Shown: piece by piece, positions 8,069-15,433 of the stretch
Numbering within the stretch: the stretch's first letter is position 1
Layout of the letters: the number at the start of each line of letters is the position of its first letter
Assembly: GCA_024232355.1 (NCBI GenBank)
Contig: JAAEPW010000406.1
Coordinates: forward strand, 75,819-139,818
DNA: 64,000 bases
Origin: Chloroflexota bacterium
GTDB lineage: Bacteria; Chloroflexota; Anaerolineae; B4-G1
Direction of reading: 5' to 3'
The notes under the pieces: generated by a model
What the model was told of the DNA's origin: nothing
Database searches by the model: none
Seen by the model: only the letters and a program-made list of their open reading frames with translations
Position numbers and translations under genes: made by a program

Positions 8069-9637
8069 TTACCACTGCCAGCAAACGGTCGTTACACTGC
8101 CCTCGTCCGTCAGTTGATGTACCTGGTCATCTGCGAGCGCTATCCAATACAGGTTACCCTGGTAGACGACGATCAACCGATCTCCGTCTGATCCCCAGGC
8201 AACCTTTGGATAGTCCAACCCTATTTCACCCTCTGGGGGAAAGAGCAACCTCCGGTCCGAGCCGTCACGGTCCATTAAATAGAGATCATAGCCGCTGGTC
8301 TGGCTGATATAGGGGCTGCGGGCCTGACCAAGAGCGACGTAATCCCCATCGGATGCGTAACGCGGCACCGCCCACATACCAGCCTCACTGACCAGTTCCG
8401 CCGTGATCGTGCCATCAGCGGCCAGCGCCCAGACGTCAAAGACGGGACTGTCCTCCGGATCCTCACCTGTCGGGGCCGGGCCATGCAGTGTGGTCACGAT
8501 AAATTCCCCTTCCGGCGACCAACTGACAGTCGGCGTCCATACCCAAGGAGCGTAGGTGCGATACGGGGGAAAACGCGCCAGTATGGTCTCCCTGCCATCA
8601 AAGACGCGGACAACGCCAACTTGGTCTGCGCGGGCATAAGCCAGATTGCGCTCATCGGCAGACCAAGCATAGGTAGTACCCCACCATCCATAAGCTCCGC
8701 CAGCGCTGGATTCCACAATGCGCCGCTGATTTGTCAACCGGCCATCGTTCAAACGCAGCCGAGCGATCCAAAGGTCGTTCTCCGCCTTCCATCCAGGGGT
8801 ACCTTCGGCCACCGAACCGGTCGAGTAAGCGATACGGCAACCAGAGGTCGTGGTGCTGGCGACGCAGTCAGGCTCCCACCCCGCCCAAAGGACGCTCTCC
8901 GCCTCCAATCGGAGCGGCTCTGCATCAACAACGGCTGTATCAATCACCCACAGGGTGTTAAGAGGCGCAGTCTCTCCGGTCTCAGTGGGGACACGGGTAA
9001 AGAGCAAATAGGAACCATCGGGTGAGAGGGCAAACACGCGGCTATCTAGATCGCTGTCGTGTGTCAACCGGCGCTGGTTGGGACTGGTGGTTTGCATTGC
9101 CCAAGCATTGCGGCTGGCGATGTAGGCCACGGTACCGGTGATGGGCACGGGGCCACGTTCCGCCTGCACGCCAATGAGAACAACCTCGGTGCGAGGCTCT
9201 TGAAGTATAACTCGACGAACCAACCGTCGCTCAACCTCGACGCCATCCTGAAAAGTAACACGATAGGCCAGTTCCTCGATGCCGGTGATGCCCGGCTCCA
9301 GCAAGCGAGTCTCGCCAGTGGGGATAGATGCATCGCGGGCAGTCTGCCGCTCAAAAGGGATCTCGCGCTGCTCGGTCTCGGTGTGCACCTCGACGCGGAT
9401 AACGCGGACCGTCATACTATCCTCGACAAAGGTCGGCTCGACGGGTTCCACACGATCATCCTCGTCGAGCGTGACGCCGGCCTCGATCAATAGATCACGA
9501 ACGGTGAGCACATCGGTGGTGAGCGTACGCGTCTCGCCATCGGCAACCAGTGTGACGGTACGAGAACCGACAGGGCCTGCGGGAATACACGCTACCAGTA
9601 AAAGCAAGAACAGGAAAGGAATACCGCGTTTGCTCAT
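8069..9637 (-). CDS. Lipoprotein with DUF348, G5 and WD40-like beta-propeller domains
   Basis: A 522-residue predicted lipoprotein. The signal peptide MSKRGIPFLFLLLLVAC ends in a lipobox with C17. Residues about 22-75 match the ubiquitin-like DUF348 repeat seen in YabE/Rpf-type cell-wall proteins (TVTLVADGETRTLTTDVLTVRDLL). A G5-like module follows (about 80-160). From about 170 to the end are PD40/TolB-like blades with motifs such as SPDGSYLLFTR and SPEGEFIVTTL. G5 and DUF348 modules are associated with peptidoglycan or glycan binding, so a cell-surface role is likely, but no enzyme domain is present. The ATG at 9637 has no Shine-Dalgarno but sits about 10 bases after a perfect minus-10 box, suggesting a leaderless transcript. 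One base separates its stop from the longer start option of the next gene. Confidence 0.8.
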   Translation of the reverse strand: MSKRGIPFLFLLLLVACIPAGPVGSRTVTLVADGETRTLTTDVLTVRDLLIEAGVTLDEDDRVEPVEPTFVEDSMTVRVIRVEVHTETEQREIPFERQTARDASIPTGETRLLEPGITGIEELAYRVTFQDGVEVERRLVRRVILQEPRTEVVLIGVQAERGPVPITGTVAYIASRNAWAMQTTSPNQRRLTHDSDLDSRVFALSPDGSYLLFTRVPTETGETAPLNTLWVIDTAVVDAEPLRLEAESVLWAGWEPDCVASTTTSGCRIAYSTGSVAEGTPGWKAENDLWIARLRLNDGRLTNQRRIVESSAGGAYGWWGTTYAWSADERNLAYARADQVGVVRVFDGRETILARFPPYRTYAPWVWTPTVSWSPEGEFIVTTLHGPAPTGEDPEDSPVFDVWALAADGTITAELVSEAGMWAVPRYASDGDYVALGQARSPYISQTSGYDLYLMDRDGSDRRLLFPPEGEIGLDYPKVAWGSDGDRLIVVYQGNLYWIALADDQVHQLTDEGSVTTVCWQW

Positions 9638-9647
9638 TGTAAAGCAA

Positions 9648-9676
9648 ATTATACCAGGGGGACTGGGGTTTGACAA
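9648..9676 (-). promoter_or_regulatory. Promoter giving a near-leaderless mRNA for the 8069-9637 gene
   Basis: Minus strand TTGTCA, a 17-base spacer, then TATAAT, ending 10 bases before the ATG. Transcription would begin about three bases before, or at, the start codon. Coordinates may be off by one base. Confidence 0.7.
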
Positions 9677-9855
9677 AGCCACCAAAGAACGCAGCAAGTC
9701 GCGAGGAATCAGACCCGCTCTGGATTGAACGGCCACTTTAATCCCGACAAGATCGTCAGGCAGAAAAGATGAAAACCAAGATGGTACGAGAGCGAGATAA
9801 ATATGACCGACCGGACTGATCTCTTTTTGTGCTGGCTGTCAAGTCGCCCAAATGC

Positions 9856-9884
9856 TTGACAAAGACACCAATCAATTGTATACT
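9856..9884 (+). promoter_or_regulatory. Promoter of the GntR regulator gene
   Basis: Perfect TTGACA (9856-9861), 17-base spacer, TATACT (9879-9884), 38 bases before the ATG at 9923. It is one of the best sigma-70 type promoters in the window and probably drives the start of the purine island. Confidence 0.8.
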
Positions 9885-9907
9885 AGAGGTCAGACGTAAG
9901 ACATCTA
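9884..9907 (+). promoter_or_regulatory. Possible operator of the GntR regulator
   Basis: Imperfect inverted repeat TAGAGGTC - 8 bases - GACATCTA (7 of 8 positions pair) placed over the expected transcription start, right after the minus-10 box. Position and symmetry fit autoregulation by the GntR protein. Confidence 0.4.
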
Positions 9908-9922
9908 ACAACTGATGATACA

Positions 9923-10675
9923 ATGTCACCACCACTAAAGATCAACAAAACCCCACTTTACCTTCAGGCTCAGCAACTTTTGCTCAGCCTGATTGACGAT
10001 GGGACCTACCAGCCGGGTGAGCGCCTTCCCTCCGAGATCGACCTGGCCGCTCAACTGGGCATCTCGCGCCCCACCCTGCGCGAAGCACTCTTGCACCTCG
10101 AACGACAAGGGGTAGTTTCTCGCCGTCACGGTGTAGGGACATTTATTACCTCTCGTACACCCATCCTGGAATCAGGGCTACAAGTTTTGGAGAGTGTAGA
10201 ACGCCAGGCCCGCCGGATCGGGCTGAATACAAAAGTCGTTGACTTGAACATCGCAGAGCGTCCGGCAACTCTCAAAGAGTTGGCTATGCTTTCTCTTCCC
10301 TCAAACAAAGCAACGGACGTTCTCAGCGTCGATCGTGTGATCGCGGTCAAAGACAAATCGGTCGCCTATCTGAAGGATGTGATTCCACAAACCTATTTGC
10401 GTCAGGAAGATTTGGGAGATCAATTTTCCGGCTCTGTCTTGGACATCCTTCTTCAGAGAGGTACGCCACTTCCCACTACCTCTCGCACTGAGATTATGGC
10501 CGAAGAGGCCAAGGAACAAATAGCTGCTCGGCTGGAGATATCGCCAGGGACAGCCCTGCTAAAGCTGGTTGGACAACTGTACAATCACAATGATAGAGTA
10601 TTGGACTATTCAATCAGCTATTTTGTCCCTGGCTATTTCAAATTTCACGTTATGCGCAGAGTGGATCGGACATGA
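9923..10675 (+). CDS. GntR family transcriptional regulator, HutC (UTRA) type
   Basis: A 250-residue regulator. Residues about 10-76 form the GntR winged helix (PLYLQAQQLLLSLIDDG, then LPSEIDLAAQLGISRPTLREAL and a VSRRHGVGTFI wing). Residues about 95-245 form a UTRA ligand-binding domain, ending YFVPGYFKFHVMRR, which is the HutC-type hallmark. HutC-type proteins bind small metabolites of the pathway they control. The gene stands immediately upstream of the carbamoyltransferase and purine genes and shares their strand, so it most likely controls this island; its ligand may be a purine or ureido compound. It has its own strong promoter with a possible operator. The second gene, whose ATG is 57 bases after its stop, has its own AGGAGG site. 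Confidence 0.9.
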   Translation: MSPPLKINKTPLYLQAQQLLLSLIDDGTYQPGERLPSEIDLAAQLGISRPTLREALLHLERQGVVSRRHGVGTFITSRTPILESGLQVLESVERQARRIGLNTKVVDLNIAERPATLKELAMLSLPSNKATDVLSVDRVIAVKDKSVAYLKDVIPQTYLRQEDLGDQFSGSVLDILLQRGTPLPTTSRTEIMAEEAKEQIAARLEISPGTALLKLVGQLYNHNDRVLDYSISYFVPGYFKFHVMRRVDRT

Positions 10676-10732
10676 TCCCCTCTGCTTTTTGATGAAAACT
10701 ACCCACAATATAAAAAATAGGAGGTTCGAACA

Positions 10733-11686
10733 ATGCGTAGTTTTATGGGTCGCGACATTCTCTCTCTAAAGGATTTTGAGCGCAACGAGTTCTTTCACGT
10801 CCTCGAAGTAGCCGAGGAAATGGAACCGATTGCACGCCAGCGCCGCAACGTAGATATGCTGGCGGAAAAGACGATGGTGACAGCCTTTTACCAGCCATCC
10901 ACACGCACGCGCCTGGCACACGAGGCCGCGATGCACCGCCTGGGCGGGCACGTGACCGGTTTCGCCAACGCCAAGATGACGCGCGCGGGCGACTTTTACC
11001 AAGAGTCGATCAAGGACACGGTCAAAATGCTGGAATACTACGGCGACGTGCTCGTCATGCGCCACTTTCAACAGGGCGCGCCGCACGAGGCTGCCAAGTG
11101 GGCCAGCATCCCCGTCATCAACGGCGGTGACGGCTGGGGCGAACACCCCACGCAGGTCCTCACCGATCTGTACACCATCTACCGCGAGAGGGGCCACCTC
11201 GATGGCCTCAAGTGGCTGGCCGTGGGCGATATGCGTATGCGCACCATGCACTCGTTGGCCTACGCGCTGACGCAATTCGATTGCCCCATCACCTTTGTAT
11301 CACCGCCGGAAATGTCCCTCACCGACGAGTTCAAGGCCGAGCTCAAAGGCTACAGCCTCAACTTTAGCGAAGCCGAGCACGTCGAACAAGCAATTGCCGA
11401 CGCGGACATCATCCTCGTTGAGCCAGTGGTACAGCCTGATTACACCAAGGCCCGCGACGAGCGCGATGGCGACGTCAGTCTGACCCCCGCCAACTATCGG
11501 ATCACGCGAGACCTGCTGGTCAACAAGGCCAAGTCCGACGCCATCCTGCTGCACTCGCTGCCACGGATGGATGAGATTCCACCCGATGTGGACATCACCC
11601 GCTGGTCCCGCTACTGGCAAGAAGCCTTCTGCGGCGTCGTTATGCGCATGTCGCTGCTGGCCCTGGTCTTGGGGGCGATGGAATAA
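10733..11686 (+). CDS. Aspartate carbamoyltransferase-like enzyme
   Basis: A 317-residue transcarbamylase. The carbamoyl-phosphate loop is QPSTRTRLAHEAA (about residues 54-66), the second binding motif is EHPTQVLTDLYTI (about 142-154), and the amino-acid side carries LHSLPRMDEIPPD, which resembles the HPLPRxDEI of aspartate carbamoyltransferase. By itself it would be called PyrB, but no other pyrimidine gene is near. It lies directly after the GntR regulator and before a second transcarbamylase and carbamate kinase. In this setting it may run in the catabolic direction, giving carbamoyl phosphate from a ureido acid made in purine breakdown. The true substrate is unknown. A clear AGGAGG precedes the start. 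Confidence 0.8.
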   Translation: MRSFMGRDILSLKDFERNEFFHVLEVAEEMEPIARQRRNVDMLAEKTMVTAFYQPSTRTRLAHEAAMHRLGGHVTGFANAKMTRAGDFYQESIKDTVKMLEYYGDVLVMRHFQQGAPHEAAKWASIPVINGGDGWGEHPTQVLTDLYTIYRERGHLDGLKWLAVGDMRMRTMHSLAYALTQFDCPITFVSPPEMSLTDEFKAELKGYSLNFSEAEHVEQAIADADIILVEPVVQPDYTKARDERDGDVSLTPANYRITRDLLVNKAKSDAILLHSLPRMDEIPPDVDITRWSRYWQEAFCGVVMRMSLLALVLGAME

Positions 11687-11697
11687 ATGATTGTGCT

Positions 11698-11752
11698 GTA
11701 GCCGCGATTTCTATATTGCGCTAACCCCATGAGGTATGGAAACCTCGGCTAC
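11698..11752. repeat. GTAG...CTAC double-hairpin repeat, copy 1
   Basis: A 55-base element bounded by GTAGCCG and CGGCTAC that can pair, enclosing one imperfect hairpin (CGCGAT/ATTGCG) and one perfect hairpin GAGGT-atggaa-ACCTC. A closely related copy is at 25416-25469. It lies just after the stop of the upstream transcarbamylase gene. Confidence 0.75.
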
Positions 11753-11786
11753 TTTGAAAGGATACAAAAATATAGGAGTACCCAAA

Positions 11787-12767
11787 ATGATAACCAATTT
11801 ACGCGGTCGTGATCTGATCGGCGACCTGGATTTTAGCAAAGAAGAGGTGGAAACCGTTCTCGACATGGCCTGGGACCTAAAGCGTAAGCGAGCCGTGGGC
11901 GAACCCCACGCATACCTGCGCGACAAAGTCCTAGGGATGCTGTTCTTTTTCAGCAGCACCCGCACCCGCTGCTCCTTTGAGGCCGGGATGGCCCAACTGG
12001 GCGGGCACGGCGCCTTTATCGACTCTCGCACCACCCAGGTTTCCCATGGCGACACCGCCAAGGAAATCGGCGATATCTTGGGCCGTTATTTTGACGGCAT
12101 TGCCATCCGCCAGTGCGACTGGGACTATGGCAACAAATACCTGAACTGGGTCGCCGATGCATCCCGCTCACCCGTGCTCAATATGCAGTGCGACGTTTAC
12201 CATCCCTTCCAGTGCCTGGCCGATCTGATGACCATCATCGAAAAGAAAGGCCGAAACCTGCGAAAGAAAAAAATGGTCGTCTCTTGGGCATATGCTTCAT
12301 CATATCTCAAGCCCATGTCTGTCCCCCAATCGCTGATCCTCCAAATGCCGCGCTTTGGGCTGGACGTCACGCTTGCCTATCCTAAAGAGTTCAAGCTGAT
12401 GCCAGACATCGAAGCCGAGGCTCAGGCTCAGGCACGCAAGTACAAGACTGGTTTCGAGATCGTGCACGATATGGACGAAGCGTTCAAAGATGCTGACATC
12501 GTCTATGCCAAGTCTTGGGGGCCAATGATCACCACCTCAGACCCGGACGAGGGCAAGAAATTGCAGGACAAGTACGAGAGTTGGATCACCGATCAACGCC
12601 GTATGGATCTCGCCAAGGAAGACGCCATCTATATGCACCCGCTGCCCGCAGACCGCGACGTCGAAGTCACCAGCGAGGTGATGGACGGCCCCAACTCTGT
12701 CGTATTCGATCAAGCCGAAAACCGCCTCCACGCCCAGAAAGGCGTGATGGCTATGACAATGTGGTAA
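11787..12767 (+). CDS. Knotted carbamoyltransferase, YgeW-like
   Basis: A 326-residue ornithine/aspartate carbamoyltransferase superfamily member. It carries SSTRTRCSFEAGMAQLGG (carbamoyl phosphate site, about residues 53-70), QCDVYHPFQCLADLMTI and a C-terminal MHPLPADRDVEV loop. The segment VVSWAYASSYLKPMSVPQ matches the WAYSPSY-KP-SVPQ block that forms the deep knot in YgeW and acetylornithine carbamoyltransferase. E. coli YgeW sits in a purine-degradation cluster with a carbamate kinase, as this gene does. Recent work on anaerobic urate use assigns YgeW-type enzymes to a 2,3-ureidopropionate-like intermediate; that role here is inferred. The start at 11787 follows TAGGAG with good spacing; an earlier in-frame ATG lies inside the hairpin repeat and is rejected. 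Confidence 0.8.
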   Translation: MITNLRGRDLIGDLDFSKEEVETVLDMAWDLKRKRAVGEPHAYLRDKVLGMLFFFSSTRTRCSFEAGMAQLGGHGAFIDSRTTQVSHGDTAKEIGDILGRYFDGIAIRQCDWDYGNKYLNWVADASRSPVLNMQCDVYHPFQCLADLMTIIEKKGRNLRKKKMVVSWAYASSYLKPMSVPQSLILQMPRFGLDVTLAYPKEFKLMPDIEAEAQAQARKYKTGFEIVHDMDEAFKDADIVYAKSWGPMITTSDPDEGKKLQDKYESWITDQRRMDLAKEDAIYMHPLPADRDVEVTSEVMDGPNSVVFDQAENRLHAQKGVMAMTMW

Positions 12768-12781
12768 GAGGAGCACATACT

Positions 12782-13741
12782 ATGACAAAAGAACGTAAAC
12801 TTGCCGTCATCGCAATCGGCGGCAACTCGCTGATCAAGGACAAGCAACACAGTACTGTACACGACCAGTATCTGGCCGCCAAAGAGACATGTTACCACAT
12901 CGCCGATATGATCGAGCAGGGCTGGAATGTTGCCATCGCCCATGGCAACGGCCCGCAGGTTGGTTTTATCCTGCGCCGTTCCGAGATCGCGGCCAAGGTC
13001 GAGAATATGCACGAGGTCCCGCTGGAATCCTGCGGGGCCGATACCCAAGGGGCCATCGGCTACCATCTCCAACAAAACCTGCAAAACGAGTTCAAGCGCC
13101 GGGGAATCAAAAAGGTCGCCACCACGGTGGTCACCCAGGTGCGAGTGGGCGCTGACGATCCGGCCTTCCAAAACCCCAGCAAGCCCATCGGCAGTTTTAT
13201 GGAAGAGGCCGAGGCACAAGAACGGGCCGAAAAAGAGAACTGGTCCGTGGTAGAGGACGCCGGTCGCGGTTGGCGGCGTGTTGTTCCCTCCCCCCTGCCC
13301 GAAGAAATCGTCGAACTGGACGCGGTGCGGCAACTGCTCGATGCGGGCATCATCACCATCACTGTGGGCGGCGGCGGCATTCCCGTTGTCCGTGACGATA
13401 ACGACGACCTCCAGGGCGTGGCAGCGGTCATCGACAAAGACTTTGCCTCCGCCCTGCTGGCAAACTCGATTGACGCCGACCTATTTCTCATCTCTACCGC
13501 CGTGGAGCAAGTCTATATCAACTTTAACACGCCCGACCAGCAAGCACTGGACAAACTAACCGTCTCTGAAGCAAAAGAATATATGGCAAAAGGCCATTTT
13601 GCCAAGGGAAGTATGTTGCCCAAGATTCAGGCCATCATTAAATTCCTGGAAGCTGGTGGAAAAGAAGCCCTCATCACCGACCCAGAGAATATCACCCGCG
13701 CGCTGCGTGGAGAGACCGGCACCCGAATCGTAGCCGGATAG
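12782..13741 (+). CDS. arcC: Carbamate kinase
   Basis: Makes ATP from carbamoyl phosphate and ADP, the energy-yielding end of arginine, agmatine or purine catabolism. The 319-residue protein shows the amino-acid kinase core: AIGGNSLIKDKQ at the N terminus, AHGNGPQVGFILRRSEIA (about residues 56-73), ITVGGGGIPVV (about 195-205) and GSMLPKIQA (about 278-286). This is the standard ArcC pattern and length. It begins 14 bases after the YgeW-like gene with AGGAGC upstream and corresponds to yqeA in the E. coli purine cluster. No arginine deiminase gene is present, which supports a purine source of carbamoyl phosphate. Confidence 0.93.
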   Translation: MTKERKLAVIAIGGNSLIKDKQHSTVHDQYLAAKETCYHIADMIEQGWNVAIAHGNGPQVGFILRRSEIAAKVENMHEVPLESCGADTQGAIGYHLQQNLQNEFKRRGIKKVATTVVTQVRVGADDPAFQNPSKPIGSFMEEAEAQERAEKENWSVVEDAGRGWRRVVPSPLPEEIVELDAVRQLLDAGIITITVGGGGIPVVRDDNDDLQGVAAVIDKDFASALLANSIDADLFLISTAVEQVYINFNTPDQQALDKLTVSEAKEYMAKGHFAKGSMLPKIQAIIKFLEAGGKEALITDPENITRALRGETGTRIVAG

Positions 13742-13934
13742 TGTAAGGGAATTCCAGAGAAATAAATCTCCCAAACAGGTTTTGTGATGCAGTCAACGAT
13801 GCCCTGGAAAGGCAGATTATGATGGAATTCCTTGAGCTTTTCCGGTTAATTTGTAACTCACATGCGATTTACGAGCTTCTCCAGTGTAAATTTTGGGAGG
13901 ACTTGAAAACTGGAAAAGCCTAAATACAAGTGTA

Positions 13935-13976
13935 CACTCTCCAAGTTTGCACATTTGCACGCAATCTTGGAGAGTG
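13935..13976 (+). promoter_or_regulatory. Inverted-repeat operator over the transporter promoter
   Basis: Perfect 11-bp arms CACTCTCCAAG (13935-13945) and CTTGGAGAGTG (13966-13976) separated by 20 bases. The minus-35 box is at the centre and the right arm ends one base before the minus-10, so a dimer bound here would block RNA polymerase. Confidence 0.6.
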
Positions 13977-13983
13977 CTATACT
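13955..13983 (+). promoter_or_regulatory. Promoter of the BMP transporter operon
   Basis: TTGCAC (13955-13960), a 17-base spacer and TATACT (13978-13983), about 105 bases upstream of the BMP gene. Confidence 0.7.
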
Positions 13984-14087
13984 ACACGCAAGCTGAGAAA
14001 GAGGAGGTGATGCCCCGAAAATAGACCACCGTAATCGGAACCTTTGATCGTGACCGTCTACCCATTAAATCACTTTGGAGGAGAAAA

Positions 14088-15332
14088 ATGTTATCCCGAA
14101 AAACGCAATGGCTTTTGACCATCCTGATGATTTTGACTCTGGCATTGAGCGCGTGTGGCTCGGCTGACGAACCTGCTGGTGGAGACGTAGACTGCCGGGC
14201 AGAGGTGGGCGCCGAAGCAGTCGGCAATTACCAGGTCCCCGAGGTTATCGAAGGATGCTACAACGTGGCCTTTGTCTACGTTGGCCCGCACGACGATGGC
14301 GGCTGGACCCAGGCCCACGACGTCGGACGCCAATATGTTGAGGCGAATTTGGACGACGTCCACACTGCCTATGTCGAGACCGTGGCCGAAGGCGCCGACT
14401 CGGAGCAAGTGATCCGCTCCCTAGCCCGCAAAGGCTTTGACGTGATTTTCACCACATCCTTTGGCTTTATGGATGCATCCGAAATCGTCGCGGGCGAGTT
14501 CCCCGACACAGACATCATCCACATCAGCGGTTTCAAATCGAACGAAGAGAACTTTGGAAACCTGATGGGCGCAATGGAAGACATCAAATACCTGGCCGGA
14601 ATGTTGGCCGGTTCTCGCGCGATGGTAGATAACAATCCCCGCTTGGGCTACATCGCCACCTTCCCCATCCCCGAAGAGCTCCGTTTGGGCAACGCTTTCG
14701 CCCTTGGCGCGCAGCAGACCTGCCCCGATTGCACCGTCGATGTTCGCTGGATTTTCACCTGGCACGACCCTATTGTCGAAAAAGATGCTTCGTCATCTCT
14801 CTTTGACAGTGGCGCCCAGGTCGTCATGACCGGCGCAGATACCCCCGCTCCCGCCGAGGTGGCCCCCGATGGCAAATGGGGCATCACCTATGACTATAGC
14901 GGCAACTGCACGCTGGACACCTGCCTCACCTCCATGTACTGGAATTGGGGCACGGTCTATGCCGACATTGTAGACAAGTCCCGCGCGGACACATGGGTCG
15001 GTGGTTGGGAATACTTTGACGCCGACACGGGCGCGATGGGCTTGCTCGGCTTTATGGAAGGCGAGACCCTTCAGCCCGGCGTCGCCGATCTGCCCGAAGA
15101 GGACCTGGCACTGATCCGCGACACGCTGGACAAGATGCTCAAGGGCGAGTTCACCCGTTTTGACGTTTTCAAAGGCCCCATCACCGACAACCAGGGCAAT
15201 CTGATACTGGCCGACGGCGTCAGCCTGGAGCAAATCGACCTGGACGGCTTTGCCCAGTTCGGCGTTCCCTGTGAGACCTGCATGTACTGGTGGAACGAGA
15301 ATATCACGGCAGAACTACCCGAACTAGAGTAA
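14088..15332 (+). CDS. BMP family nucleoside-binding lipoprotein
   Basis: Substrate-binding protein of an ABC importer, anchored outside the membrane. The signal peptide has a lipobox ending LALSAC (C23). The mature part shows the BMP/PnrA fold: VAFVYVGPHDDGGWTQAHDVGRQY near residue 60, FDVIFTTSFGFMDA near 117, and GAQVVMTGADTPA near 243. BMP proteins bind purine nucleosides and are partnered by one duplicated ATPase and two permeases, which follow here as three genes. The 414-residue length is slightly long because of a C-terminal tail with a CETCMYW segment. It has its own promoter and operator-like repeat, and a strong inverted repeat separates it from the ATPase gene, which may help keep binding protein in excess. 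Confidence 0.92.
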   Translation: MLSRKTQWLLTILMILTLALSACGSADEPAGGDVDCRAEVGAEAVGNYQVPEVIEGCYNVAFVYVGPHDDGGWTQAHDVGRQYVEANLDDVHTAYVETVAEGADSEQVIRSLARKGFDVIFTTSFGFMDASEIVAGEFPDTDIIHISGFKSNEENFGNLMGAMEDIKYLAGMLAGSRAMVDNNPRLGYIATFPIPEELRLGNAFALGAQQTCPDCTVDVRWIFTWHDPIVEKDASSSLFDSGAQVVMTGADTPAPAEVAPDGKWGITYDYSGNCTLDTCLTSMYWNWGTVYADIVDKSRADTWVGGWEYFDADTGAMGLLGFMEGETLQPGVADLPEEDLALIRDTLDKMLKGEFTRFDVFKGPITDNQGNLILADGVSLEQIDLDGFAQFGVPCETCMYWWNENITAELPELE

Positions 15333-15338
15333 AAAATC

Positions 15339-15403
15339 CAAGTACGCAAGTAGACAAGGAAACAAGTAGACAGGGATAGTCACCTTGTCTACTTGCGTAC
15401 TTG
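15339..15403. repeat. 21-bp inverted repeat between binding-protein and ATPase genes
   Basis: Perfect 21-base arms at 15339-15359 and 15383-15403 (core GCAAGTAGACAAGG / CCTTGTCTACTTGC) with a 23-base loop that itself holds another AAGTAGACA unit. It lies in the operon between the BMP gene and the ATPase gene and could act as an mRNA stabiliser or partial terminator. Confidence 0.75.
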
Positions 15404-15433
15404 TCTACTTGGCTCTTTCCAAAGGATGTGCCC

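Larger units (their letters stand above)
13742..14087. other. 346-base gene-free regulatory region before the transporter operon
   Basis: No open frame of note. The first half contains nested inverted repeats: GGAATTCC-type arms near 13748 and 13824, and GCTTTTCC (13836-13843) with GGAAAAGC (13912-13919), which could form a large stem. The second half contains the promoter and operator-like repeat described separately, then a 100-base leader with GAGGAGGTGATG and a GGAGGAG ribosome site before the ATG at 14088. I see no match to a known riboswitch. Confidence 0.5.

Noticed and set aside
10733..11686. Simple assignment as biosynthetic pyrB
   Set aside because: Motifs allow it, but no pyrimidine genes are near and the neighbours are catabolic; left as aspartate-carbamoyltransferase-like.
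13984..14087. Possible riboswitch (purine-like TCTACC segment) in the leader of the transporter operon
   Set aside because: A GTCTACC and an AAAT stretch recall the purine aptamer, but no P1 closing stem, no P2/P3 loop pairing and no conserved core order could be drawn.
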